Position numbers and translations under genes: made by a program | Assembly (NCBI RefSeq): GCF_900626095.1 | Contig: NZ_UYZZ01000011.1 | Span: 1-64,000 of the forward strand | Length of the DNA stretch: 64,000 nt | Origin: Clostridium rectalis | GTDB taxonomy: Bacteria; Bacillota; Clostridia; Clostridiales; Clostridiaceae | Direction of reading: 5' to 3' | Notes under the pieces: model-generated | Databases searched by the model: none | What the model saw: only the letters and a program-made list of their open reading frames with translations | What the model was told of the DNA's origin: nothing | In this document: piece after piece, positions 55,941-64,000 of the stretch | Position numbering within the stretch: position 1 is the first letter of the stretch | How the letters are laid out: every line of letters starts with the position of its first letter

Positions 55941-56453
55941 CTAGTAGTTTTTGCAAGACTTCAAATAAAAAAATGCCATTATAGTTTTATCATCTATTAT
56001 TTTTTCTTCTTTTATCATGTCCCCTAACTTAGAAATCTTTACCCAAAGACCTGATAAAACATCCTCATCATTTATGTTCTCACTAATAAAATCCATTTTA
56101 TTAATTTTAACTTTAAACATATGCATACTACTTGAACTAAAACCTAAAATAGGCTTATATGAAACAACTTTTTCCACCTGATTCTCTTTTATATTTAACG
56201 CAGCCTCTTCTTTTAATTCTCTAATTAAGCAACTTTTTATATCTTCACCTTTAATATCTAAAAGTCCCGCTGGGATTTCTAATGTTTCTTTCATAACTGC
56301 AGGTCTAAATTGCTTTATCAATAATATTTCATCAAATTCATTTAATACTATGGCTGAAACTGCACTATGATTTTTCACTATTTCATACTCTCTTTCATTG
56401 ACCTTCTTTTTGAATAATTTTAGCCATCCATCATATATTAATTTATCCTCCAT
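55941..56453 (-). CDS. Nudix hydrolase (ADP-ribose pyrophosphatase-like)
   Basis: 170 residues. The Nudix box is near 70-92 with the core RELKEEAAL; the usual glycine in EExG is Ala here, and the first Gly-Glu spacing is one longer than the consensus. LLIKQFRPAVMKETLEIPAGLL ahead of it is typical of ADP-ribose pyrophosphatases. The divergence of the box makes the substrate, or even the activity, uncertain. It stands between a HAD phosphatase and UPF0210 with tight spacing (12 bases). Confidence 0.82.
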   Translation of the reverse strand: MEDKLIYDGWLKLFKKKVNEREYEIVKNHSAVSAIVLNEFDEILLIKQFRPAVMKETLEIPAGLLDIKGEDIKSCLIRELKEEAALNIKENQVEKVVSYKPILGFSSSSMHMFKVKINKMDFISENINDEDVLSGLWVKISKLGDMIKEEKIIDDKTIMAFFYLKSCKNY

Positions 56454-56465
56454 TTTACCCCCTCC

Positions 56466-57824
56466 TTAGTTTTTAAAACTATGAATCGGCGCAGGTATTC
56501 TTCCTCCCCTATTTACAAAATCTTTACTAGAAAATTTACTAACTGCCATAATAGGGGCTTTACCAAGCAACCCTCCAAATTCAACACTATCCCCTACACC
56601 TTTCCCAGGAACAGGAATTATTCTCACTGCTGTAGTTTTATTATTTATAACACCAATAGCTGCCTCATCTGCAATAATGGCTGATATAGTTTCAGGAGTT
56701 ATATTTCCTGGGATAGCTATCATATCCAATCCTACTGAACACACACATGTCATTGCTTCAAGCTTTTCAATATTAAGTGCTCCCCTCTCTACAGCATCAA
56801 TCATACCTATATCTTCACTAACTGGTATAAATGCTCCACTTAAACCACCTACATGACTGCAGGCCATAACTCCTCCCTTTTTAACTGCATCATTTAAAAG
56901 AGCTAATGCAGCAGTAGTTCCTGGTGCTCCACAACATTCTAATCCTATTTCCTCTAATATATGTGCTACACTGTCTCCAACAAATGGAGTCGGAGCTAAA
57001 GATAAATCAACTATTCCAAAAGGTACATTTAATCTTCTAGAAGCTTCTTTAGCTACCAACTGCCCCATTCTAGTTATTTTAAACGCAGTGTTTTTTATTG
57101 TATCTGACACTATATCAAAACTCTTACCCCTTACTGTCTCTAAAGCAGATTTTACTACTCCTGGTCCACTTACACCTACATTTATTATACATTCATTTTC
57201 CCCTACACCGTGAAAAGCTCCTGCCATAAATGGGTTATCTTCAACTGCATTTGCAAATACCACAAGTTTAGCACTCCCTATACCATCTTGACTTTTGGTA
57301 AGATCTGCTGTATCTTTTATTATTTTTCCCATTTGTTTTACCGCATCCATATTAATACCTGTACGGGTAGAACCTACATTAACAGAAGAACATACCTTTT
57401 CTGTCCTGCTAAGCGCTTCTGGGATTGAATTAATTAATATTTCATCTCCCTTTGTATATCCTTTTTGTACCAGTGCAGAGAATCCTCCTATAAAATTTAC
57501 TCCTACATTATTTGCTGCCTTATCTAAAATTTCAGCAAACTTTACATAGTTTGTATCCTCAGAAGCTCCAGCAACTATGGAAATAGGTGTTACGGATATT
57601 CTTTTATGTATTATAGGAATTCCATATTCCTTTTCTATATTCTCTCCTACCTTAACTAAATTTTCAGCATTTTTAGTTATTTTATCATATATCTTTTGTC
57701 TTGCTGTCTCCCCACTCGAGTGTATACAATCCAAAAGAGATATCCCCATTGTAATAGTACGTATATCTAGCTTTTCTTTTTCTATCATTCTTATAGTTTC
57801 TAATATATCATATGAATTTAACAT
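56466..57824 (-). CDS. UPF0210/DUF711 PFL family protein
   Basis: A 452-residue protein of the UPF0210 family, distantly related to the pyruvate-formate-lyase fold. [66 protein letters not shown] and [18 protein letters not shown] are conserved. The function is not established. It is nearly always paired with the ACT-domain protein upstream, as here with a 13-base gap, suggesting amino-acid-sensing control. Confidence 0.9.
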   Translation of the reverse strand: MLNSYDILETIRMIEKEKLDIRTITMGISLLDCIHSSGETARQKIYDKITKNAENLVKVGENIEKEYGIPIIHKRISVTPISIVAGASEDTNYVKFAEILDKAANNVGVNFIGGFSALVQKGYTKGDEILINSIPEALSRTEKVCSSVNVGSTRTGINMDAVKQMGKIIKDTADLTKSQDGIGSAKLVVFANAVEDNPFMAGAFHGVGENECIINVGVSGPGVVKSALETVRGKSFDIVSDTIKNTAFKITRMGQLVAKEASRRLNVPFGIVDLSLAPTPFVGDSVAHILEEIGLECCGAPGTTAALALLNDAVKKGGVMACSHVGGLSGAFIPVSEDIGMIDAVERGALNIEKLEAMTCVCSVGLDMIAIPGNITPETISAIIADEAAIGVINNKTTAVRIIPVPGKGVGDSVEFGGLLGKAPIMAVSKFSSKDFVNRGGRIPAPIHSFKN

Positions 57825-57837
57825 AAGTTTCCCCCCC

Positions 57838-58107
57838 TTATATACGATGCATTGAATTAAATATGTCTTCGTGCTGAATTCTAATTGAAACCTGAAGTTC
57901 TTTTCCTCTTTCGTTTAATGCTTCTTTTAAACCATTAAATTCTAAGCTAGATTCTTTTAAATCAACTAACATAATCATAGTAAAATACTGTTGAAGTATA
58001 GTTTGACTTATATCTAATATATTTACTCCCATTTTAGCCAATTCATTACTCACCCCAGCAATAATTCCTACTTTATCTTTCCCAATAACAGTTATTATAG
58101 CCTTCAT
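57838..58107 (-). CDS. ACT domain protein (UPF0237)
   Basis: An 89-residue single ACT domain: [39 protein letters not shown], then [33 protein letters not shown] domains bind amino acids, and this UPF0237 member is expected to regulate or complex with UPF0210. It has a GGGGG site. It is first in the set of four genes ending in ppaX. Confidence 0.93.
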   Translation of the reverse strand: MKAIITVIGKDKVGIIAGVSNELAKMGVNILDISQTILQQYFTMIMLVDLKESSLEFNGLKEALNERGKELQVSIRIQHEDIFNSMHRI

Positions 58108-58143
58108 TTACTATATCCCCCTTTTAAATTATTTATATTTAAT

Positions 58144-58170
58144 CCCCAAAACTTAAATTAAATTTTGGGG
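58144..58170 (-). terminator. hairpin after the 228-residue hypothetical gene
   Basis: CCCCAAAA with TTTTGGGG (58144-58151 with 58163-58170), with AATT inside and AT-rich flanks. A likely terminator of the TPR/hypothetical pair, though the U-run is short. Confidence 0.6.
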
Positions 58171-58181
58171 AAATTTTCTGT

Positions 58182-58868
58182 TTAAAAATCATGTTGTATA
58201 TTATTTTCTTTTAAAAACTTAATTTTTCTATTATAAATCATCTGTCTTTCTTTAATTATAGCATTTAAAGGACTATCCTTGCATATATCATTATAGGCCA
58301 GTTGCCATGCTCTTAAATATTCTAAAGACTTTATAATAGCTGAACCTTGAGTATAAAATTTCTGTCCATTCATAGAAATGGTTAATTTATTACAAAAATC
58401 AAATAATAATTCCTTCTCCATCTTTCCACCACCTGCCCAAACAAGTTTAGGAGAGAGAGAACTCCACATATCTGACTTTAAATCTTTCCATTCTGTAATT
58501 GTATCATTGTTATTTTTGTGCTTACTAATTATCTTTTTTAATTGTAAATCCATACTTTCTTTCATTTCCCCATAAAATAAATTAAGTACCCCTCCTGATT
58601 TTTTATATACAGATTGATATAAAAAATCTATCTTATTTATAGATAACGCTTTTTTATACTCTTCTAAAATAGGAGAATTTTTCAGTTCCGGTGCAATCTT
58701 TAAAATTCCTGTATAATCCTTATTTAATAGCGTATATTCATATAAAGTTTTTCCACCTAAAACTTGATACTGCTCATTTATAGAACATTCTATCTGAACT
58801 AAAAATAATTTTACTACAGAAATCTCATTTGGAAGCCATACATTATTAGCATTAATTGAATTTTGCAT
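58182..58868 (-). CDS. hypothetical protein
   Basis: 228 residues of unknown family. Features: no signal peptide; mid-part FLYQSVYKKSGGVLNLFYGEMKESM; a stretch KLVWAGGGKMEKELLFDFC; and a C-terminus rich in Lys (KERQMIYNRKIKFLKENNI). It is probably soluble and helical. It lies one base after the TPR gene and has a GGGAG site, so the two are made together and may interact. I do not assign a function. Confidence 0.7.
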   Translation of the reverse strand: MQNSINANNVWLPNEISVVKLFLVQIECSINEQYQVLGGKTLYEYTLLNKDYTGILKIAPELKNSPILEEYKKALSINKIDFLYQSVYKKSGGVLNLFYGEMKESMDLQLKKIISKHKNNNDTITEWKDLKSDMWSSLSPKLVWAGGGKMEKELLFDFCNKLTISMNGQKFYTQGSAIIKSLEYLRAWQLAYNDICKDSPLNAIIKERQMIYNRKIKFLKENNIQHDF

Positions 58869-58869
58869 A

Positions 58870-59520
58870 TTATATATCTCCCTTCATTCTTCTAAGTGTA
58901 TTAATTGCCTTAGTATAATTTGAATCTTCCTTTAATATCTCTTCTAGAATCTCTTCTGCTTTTTCTACATCATCATCTACAGTTATATAATATATAGCTA
59001 TATTATATAACGCATTGGATTTTAATTCTTTCTGGTTTATAGCATTATCGCTATAGTATATTGCCTTATTAAAGTATTCCAAAGACTTTTCAAAACTCCC
59101 TAATAAATTGTATATAAATCCTAAGTTATAATAAGAATTGGCGTCGTTTTCCTTAAGAATTATAGCTTTAAGAAATCTATCTCTACTATGAAATATTCTC
59201 CCATAATACATTAAATCAATATCCCCTAAAATATATTCTACAAAATAATTATCTGGATATTTATTTAACAATCTAATATATTCTTCTATGGCTGTAACAT
59301 TTTTTTCTTCAGAAGCTTTAATAAACAAAAACATTAAAACTCCCCAGGTCAGATCTAACTTTTTAGAATTCTTGCTTATATATCTCTGAAAATATTTTTT
59401 TAAAAATTTTCTATCTGAAAATTCATTTAATATACATTCTTTGTAGTTATCTTCACTTATTTGGCACTTATATTTTTCTTTCATAAAATCTTGGTATTTT
59501 TTAATACTACCTTTACTCAT
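58870..59520 (-). CDS. TPR-repeat protein
   Basis: About 216 residues. Tetratricopeptide-like repeats occur from about 95 onward: DANSYYNLGFIYNLLGSFEKSLEYFNKAI is a full TPR, followed by KSNALYNIAIYYITVDDDVEKAEEILEEIL. TPR proteins are protein-protein adaptors. I pick the ATG eight bases after GAGGAG. It is partnered with the next gene, a protein of unknown family, one base downstream. No signal peptide, so presumably cytoplasmic. Confidence 0.78.
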   Translation of the reverse strand: MSKGSIKKYQDFMKEKYKCQISEDNYKECILNEFSDRKFLKKYFQRYISKNSKKLDLTWGVLMFLFIKASEEKNVTAIEEYIRLLNKYPDNYFVEYILGDIDLMYYGRIFHSRDRFLKAIILKENDANSYYNLGFIYNLLGSFEKSLEYFNKAIYYSDNAINQKELKSNALYNIAIYYITVDDDVEKAEEILEEILKEDSNYTKAINTLRRMKGDI

Positions 59521-59680
59521 ACTTTTCACTCCTCATATTATGCTTAACATTTTATATTATATAACTTATTCTATAATAAAATCTACCTTTAAGCAAAATT
59601 TCAATAAAAATGAACTTTTTTAGCTAATACCATAGAAAATTGTAATCCTACGAACTTTAATTAGATTATTAAAATATAAA

Positions 59681-59712
59681 AAATAAAGATTAGCACAAGC
59701 TAACCTTTATTT
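59681..59712 (-). terminator. terminator after Mpg gene
   Basis: A 14-bp stem with one G-U pair (59681-59694 with 59699-59712), ACAA loop and A/T-rich tail on the minus strand. It overlaps the Mpg stop. Confidence 0.8.
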
Positions 59713-60323
59713 TTAGATACAAATATATTATCTTCAATATAAAATCTCCATAAAAAATCCTTTGCTTCCTCTGCATAATCAATACCAATTCTTTTGGTTT
59801 CTACTATATTAAAATCCACTTTTTCCTTATGTTCTTCAATATATAAACTACCATTGCATAAATCTTTAGTATTATTTAATTTAGTTATATCTAGTGCTAT
59901 ACAAAGTTTACCTGGACCAGATGTTAAATTTTTTATTTGAGTTTTAGTTAATTCACTTAGTTTTTTATTAAATCTAAAATTAGCCATTTCATCTAAACCT
60001 TCTATAGGCTCCACAGCCCTTATAAGCACCCCTTCTGGTACACCTTCTTTTTTAGTTATAATATTGAAACAATGATACATTCCATATATTATATAAACAT
60101 AGGCTATACCTGGTTTACCATATAAAGGCTCTATCTTAGGGGTTCTTCTACCTCCATAAGCATGACAAGCTTTGTCTATCCCGCCTATATACGCTTCTGT
60201 TTCTACAATTCTACCCTTAATTTTAACTCCATTAATCTCATGAACTAAAACTTTTCCTAAAAGCTCTTTAGCCACTTTTAAAGTATCTCTTTCGTAAAAA
60301 CCCCTGCGTAATTTCATATTCAT
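59700..60323 (-). CDS. 3-methyladenine DNA glycosylase (Mpg/AAG family)
   Basis: About 207 residues. A base-excision repair enzyme of the AAG/MPG fold removing alkylated or deaminated purines. [37 protein letters not shown] (catalytic Glu), [17 protein letters not shown] and [14 protein letters not shown] are characteristic. I start at the ATG right after GGGGG. The longer frame has no ribosome site. It is downstream of purL with a gap of 68 bases, perhaps its own promoter. Confidence 0.92.
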   Translation of the reverse strand: MNMKLRRGFYERDTLKVAKELLGKVLVHEINGVKIKGRIVETEAYIGGIDKACHAYGGRRTPKIEPLYGKPGIAYVYIIYGMYHCFNIITKKEGVPEGVLIRAVEPIEGLDEMANFRFNKKLSELTKTQIKNLTSGPGKLCIALDITKLNNTKDLCNGSLYIEEHKEKVDFNIVETKRIGIDYAEEAKDFLWRFYIEDNIFVSKNKG

Positions 60324-60391
60324 TACATCCCCCAAACACATACAAATCTTTAACACATTATAACAATAACAATTGTTTTAGTAAATATCAT

Positions 60392-63300
60392 TTATTTGAA
60401 GTATTTTATGCCGGATTCAAATATCTTTTGATCCATAGTACCAGGTACGTTTACACAAATATTATTCCCAATCCTTTCTGAATGAGCCATTTTTCCTAAT
60501 ATTCTCCCATCAGGACTAGTTACTCCCTCTACAGCATAGTATGATCCATTTGGATTAAATTTTATATCATAAGATGCATTTTTATTAAAATCCACATATT
60601 GAGTTGCTATTTGACCATTTTTTATAAGGTTTTCCATAACATTATCCTTTGCTATAAATCTACCCTCACCATGAGATACTGGAATTGTAAATGTATCGCC
60701 TAACGATACGTTACTAAACCATGGAGATAAGTTAGATACTACCTTAGTATTTGTCATACAAGAAACATGTCTACCTATTTTATTATAGGTTAATGTTGGA
60801 CTCTTGCAACTAAGCTCTGTTATCTCACCATAAGGTATAAGTCCTAATTTAATTAATGCTTGGAATCCATTGCATATACCTAAAATCAATCCATCTCTAT
60901 TTTTTATAAGCTCCATTACTGCCTCTTTTAATTTTTCATTTCTAAATACTGTTGCAATAAATTTACCTGATCCATCTGGCTCATCTCCTGCGCTAAAACC
61001 ACCTGGTAACATTAATATATTGCATTTATTTATAGCATAAGCCATAGCATCTATAGATTCTTTTATATCCATTAATGTATTATTTTTGAATACTAGTAGG
61101 TTAGTTTTTCCTCCAGCATCTTGAAAGCGCTTTGAAACATCATATTCACAATTGGTTCCTGGAAATACTGGAATAAACACTTCTGGTTTATTATTTTTCA
61201 TAATAGAAATTTTTTTTATACCCTTATCATAACACAAGTCATAGATCTCTTTATTGGATTTAGGCACCTTAGTATTAAATATATTCTCCAATGGCAATTC
61301 CCAATAATCTATGATTTTATCTAAATCTATTACTTCATCTTTAATATAAATAGCCTTTTCTTTTATAGTATGTCCTAATAATTTATAATTTGTTCCATCT
61401 AATAAGCTGAACAAATCTTCATCATCTTTTAATTCTAATATTATAGCGCCATAATCTTTAGAAATTAATTTTTCTATATTTGCCATTTCCTCATTAAATT
61501 TAATTCCTATCTTATTGCCAAAACTCATTTTACTAACAGCTTCTATTATTCCACCAGATTTTACAGTATACGCTGAAGCCACCTTATTATTATTTATTAG
61601 ATAATGAATTTTCTCATAGTTTTTCCTTAATATTTGAAAATCAGGAATTTCATATTTATCCCTTGGTGCATTAAAAATAACTACTTTACTATTAGTATTT
61701 TTAAATTCTTGTGAAATCACATTATTTACATCAACAGTACCTACTGCGAAAGATATTAATGTAGGAGGTACATCTATATGATTAAAACTTCCTGACATAC
61801 TATCTTTACCACCTATAGCTGCAATATTAAATTCCATTTGTACCTTTAATGCACCAAGTAAGGCTGAAAATGGTTTCCCCCATCTTTCCTTTTCATCTCC
61901 TAATTTTTCAAAATATTCTTGAAAACTCAAATAAATTTTTTTATAATCTCCTCCTATTGCCACAACCTTTGCTATAGATTCTATGACTGCAAATAACGCT
62001 CCATGAAATGGACTCCATTCACTTATATAGGGATCAAAACCATAACTCATAATAGTACCTGTTTCTGTATCACCACTTATTACTGGTAATTTAGCTACCA
62101 TGGCTTCTGTAGGCGTTAGTTGATATTTTCCTCCTAGGGGCATAAGTACCGTTCCTGACCCTATAGTACTATCAAATCTTTCTACCAATCCCTTCTTACT
62201 ACAAACATTTAAATTCTTTAAAGTATTAACCCATGCTTCACTAAAAGATTTATAGCTATGTCCATAATTATTAAAATAATTTCCATCTATAATAGGAGCT
62301 TTAACATAAACATTTTGATATTTACTTACTCCATTACAATTTAAAAATTCTCTTTTAATATCTACTATTAATTCACCTTGCCAAAACATCTTAAGAGTTT
62401 CATCAGATGTTACTTCTGCAATTTTAGTAGCCTCTAAGTTTTCTCTCTTTGATAGTTCTATAAATCTATCAACATTTTCTTTGTCAACTACAACTGCCAT
62501 TCTCTCTTGTGACTCTGAAATAGCTAATTCAGTTCCATTAATTCCTTCATATTTTTTAGGAATAGAGTCTAAATCTATTAAAATACCATCAGTTAACTCT
62601 CCTACAGCAACCGACACTCCTCCTGCTCCAAAATCATTACACCTTTTTATCATTCTTATTACTTCTTCATCTCTAAATAATCTTTGAATCTTTCTTTCTG
62701 TTGGAGCATTACCTTTTTGAACTTCAGAGCTACACTTTACAATTGAAGTCTCAGTATGTTCCTTTGAAGACCCTGTAGCACCGCCACATCCATCTCTCCC
62801 TGTTCTTCCTCCCAAAAGTATTATTGCATCTCCTTTTTTTGGTATCTCTCTAATTACATTATCTTTCTTTACTGCTCCTATTACCGCCCCAACTTCCATT
62901 CTCTTTGCAATATATCCTTTATGGTATATTTCCGATACATTACCTGTAGCTAATCCAATCTGATTCCCATAAGAGCTGTACCCCTCCGCTGCTGCTAGTG
63001 TTATTTTTCTTTGAGGCAATTTACCTTTTATTGTTCTTGCTATACTTTCTCTAGGATCCCCACAGCCTGTTACTCTCATAGCTTGATACACATATGATCT
63101 ACCTGATAAAGGATCTCTTATAGCTCCACCAAGACATGTTGCTGCCCCACCAAAAGGTTCTATTTCTGTAGGATGATTATGAGTTTCATTTTTAAACATG
63201 ACAAGCCATTCTTCATTTTTGCCATTAACTTTAGCGTCTACACAAATACTGCAGGCATTTATCTCATCACTCTCATCTAAATTATTTAAAAATCCTTTAT

Positions 63301-64000
63301 TTTTCAACTCTTTAGCTCCAATAGTTGCTATGTCCATTAAGCATTTGGATTTTCCCTTATTTTTATATAAATTTTTTCTTATATTTAAATACTCATTATA
63401 AGACTTTTTAATAGGAATACTATAATTCTCTTCTTCAAAATTAACATCTTTTATTATAGTGTTAAATGTTGTGTGTCTGCAGTGATCAGACCAATATGTA
63501 TCTATAACTTTAATTTCAGTAATGGTAGGGTTTCTTCCCTCATCTTTAAAATACTGTTGGCAAAAAAGTAAATCATTTAAATCCATAGCTAAGCCATTAT
63601 CATTTGAAAATTTTATTAAATCATCTTTATTGAATAATATAAAGTTATCTATGATATGAACTTTTTCTACAGAATCAGTTACCAATTTGCATGATTGAGG
63701 TTTATCTATAGATGCTTCTCTTGAATCCACTTTATTTATACAATACTCCTTTATTCTTTTAAAATCCTTGTCCTCTATATTTCCTTCTAAAATATACACT
63801 TTTGCTGTTCTTATAATTACACTATTACTTCCAGTTAAAAGTTGTACACACTGCATTGCTGAATCTGCCCTCTGATCATATTGTCCAGGTAAATACTCTA
63901 CTGCAAATATTTTTTCCCCATCTTTTATAGGAATTACTTCTTCATAAATATTATCTATTGGTGGCTCAGAAAAAATTATATTTTTACCATTTCTAAACTC
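60392..64000 (-). CDS. purL: phosphoribosylformylglycinamidine synthase (single chain), partial
   Basis: The open frame continues to the window edge (48 more codons past the ATG at 63856, reading EYLPGQYDQRADSA), so the true start lies outside. About 1200 codons are visible. It makes FGAM from FGAR, glutamine and ATP in purine synthesis. Order: N-terminal linker, AIRS-like catalytic domains (MVMFKNETHNHPTEIEPFGGAATCLGG is typical), a second half with ATGTIMSYGFDP-like glycine loops, and a C-terminal glutamine amidotransferase with GFSAGDEPDGSG, the nucleophile Cys in LGICNGFQALIKLG and His in SHGEGRF. This is the long fused form found in clostridia. Confidence 0.96.
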   Translation of the reverse strand, partial: EFRNGKNIIFSEPPIDNIYEEVIPIKDGEKIFAVEYLPGQYDQRADSAMQCVQLLTGSNSVIIRTAKVYILEGNIEDKDFKRIKEYCINKVDSREASIDKPQSCKLVTDSVEKVHIIDNFILFNKDDLIKFSNDNGLAMDLNDLLFCQQYFKDEGRNPTITEIKVIDTYWSDHCRHTTFNTIIKDVNFEEENYSIPIKKSYNEYLNIRKNLYKNKGKSKCLMDIATIGAKELKNKGFLNNLDESDEINACSICVDAKVNGKNEEWLVMFKNETHNHPTEIEPFGGAATCLGGAIRDPLSGRSYVYQAMRVTGCGDPRESIARTIKGKLPQRKITLAAAEGYSSYGNQIGLATGNVSEIYHKGYIAKRMEVGAVIGAVKKDNVIREIPKKGDAIILLGGRTGRDGCGGATGSSKEHTETSIVKCSSEVQKGNAPTERKIQRLFRDEEVIRMIKRCNDFGAGGVSVAVGELTDGILIDLDSIPKKYEGINGTELAISESQERMAVVVDKENVDRFIELSKRENLEATKIAEVTSDETLKMFWQGELIVDIKREFLNCNGVSKYQNVYVKAPIIDGNYFNNYGHSYKSFSEAWVNTLKNLNVCSKKGLVERFDSTIGSGTVLMPLGGKYQLTPTEAMVAKLPVISGDTETGTIMSYGFDPYISEWSPFHGALFAVIESIAKVVAIGGDYKKIYLSFQEYFEKLGDEKERWGKPFSALLGALKVQMEFNIAAIGGKDSMSGSFNHIDVPPTLISFAVGTVDVNNVISQEFKNTNSKVVIFNAPRDKYEIPDFQILRKNYEKIHYLINNNKVASAYTVKSGGIIEAVSKMSFGNKIGIKFNEEMANIEKLISKDYGAIILELKDDEDLFSLLDGTNYKLLGHTIKEKAIYIKDEVIDLDKIIDYWELPLENIFNTKVPKSNKEIYDLCYDKGIKKISIMKNNKPEVFIPVFPGTNCEYDVSKRFQDAGGKTNLLVFKNNTLMDIKESIDAMAYAINKCNILMLPGGFSAGDEPDGSGKFIATVFRNEKLKEAVMELIKNRDGLILGICNGFQALIKLGLIPYGEITELSCKSPTLTYNKIGRHVSCMTNTKVVSNLSPWFSNVSLGDTFTIPVSHGEGRFIAKDNVMENLIKNGQIATQYVDFNKNASYDIKFNPNGSYYAVEGVTSPDGRILGKMAHSERIGNNICVNVPGTMDQKIFESGIKYFK

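Noticed and set aside
1-64000. CRISPR array, rRNA, tRNA or prophage
   Set aside because: No regularly spaced repeat, no tRNA or rRNA signature and no phage structural or integrase gene was seen on either strand. The only mobile DNA is the IS3 remnant at the left edge.

Overview
The window is AT-rich, uses AGGAGG-type ribosome binding sites, and carries sporulation sigma factors (sigG, pro-sigE, pro-sigK), spoIIGA, spoVR/yhbH/prkA and a T-box alanine leader. Together these point to an endospore-forming, low-GC Firmicute, most likely a Clostridium sensu stricto chromosome. The species cannot be fixed from the sequence alone. Nearly all genes are on the minus strand. I see no rRNA, tRNA, CRISPR array, prophage or toxin locus.

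Layout. 1-1059: right end of an IS3-family (IS150-like) element whose transposase is broken by a frameshift. 1116-2255: a lone acyl-CoA dehydrogenase. 2428-10928: a phosphate block, with Pit permease and its PhoU-like partner, pstSCAB-phoU, and the phoP-phoR two-component pair with direct-repeat PHO-box candidates upstream. 11098-16930: nrdR, ylmC, sigG, sigE, spoIIGA, ftsZ and ftsA, the conserved sporulation/division cluster, with a recognisable spoIIG-type promoter and a forespore-type promoter before sigG. 17084-21569: a processive family-2 glycosyltransferase, a small plus-strand transcription unit with a structured leader and a 44-codon ORF, then pilT, aroE and an intact sigK. 21877-35965: a penicillin-binding transpeptidase and the counterpart of the Bacillus alaS-yrzL-yrrK-yrzB-yrrLMNO-udk cluster, here with fur, rnjA, a decayed YlbF-like gene and typA inserted.

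36154-41100: membrane and PRC-barrel proteins, then the iscR-iscS-iscU-mnmA operon (Fe-S cluster and 2-thiouridine synthesis) from a consensus promoter. 41232-45878: rarA, an unrecognised gene, flavin reductase-like, PHP phosphatase and C45 peptidase genes. 46016-48131: proBA on the plus strand. 48251-52849: prkA-yhbH-spoVR. 53053-55236: threonine aldolase and a GerMN lipoprotein on the plus strand. 55259-64000: PpaX-like phosphatase, Nudix hydrolase, the UPF0210/ACT-domain pair, two poorly known genes, 3-methyladenine DNA glycosylase and purL, which runs off the window.

Most of the window is core housekeeping. The best candidate for something undescribed is the unit at 18564-18936. It has a sigma-A-type promoter, a leader with several potential helices, a 16-bp hairpin covering the Shine-Dalgarno sequence of a 44-codon ORF, and a terminator. 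It diverges from the exopolysaccharide-type glycosyltransferase. I could not match the leader to a riboswitch class from memory. Other points worth checking are the YlbF-family pseudogene, the PHO-box and Spo0A-type promoter candidates, and a udk terminator whose 3' arm carries the ribosome binding site of the next gene.
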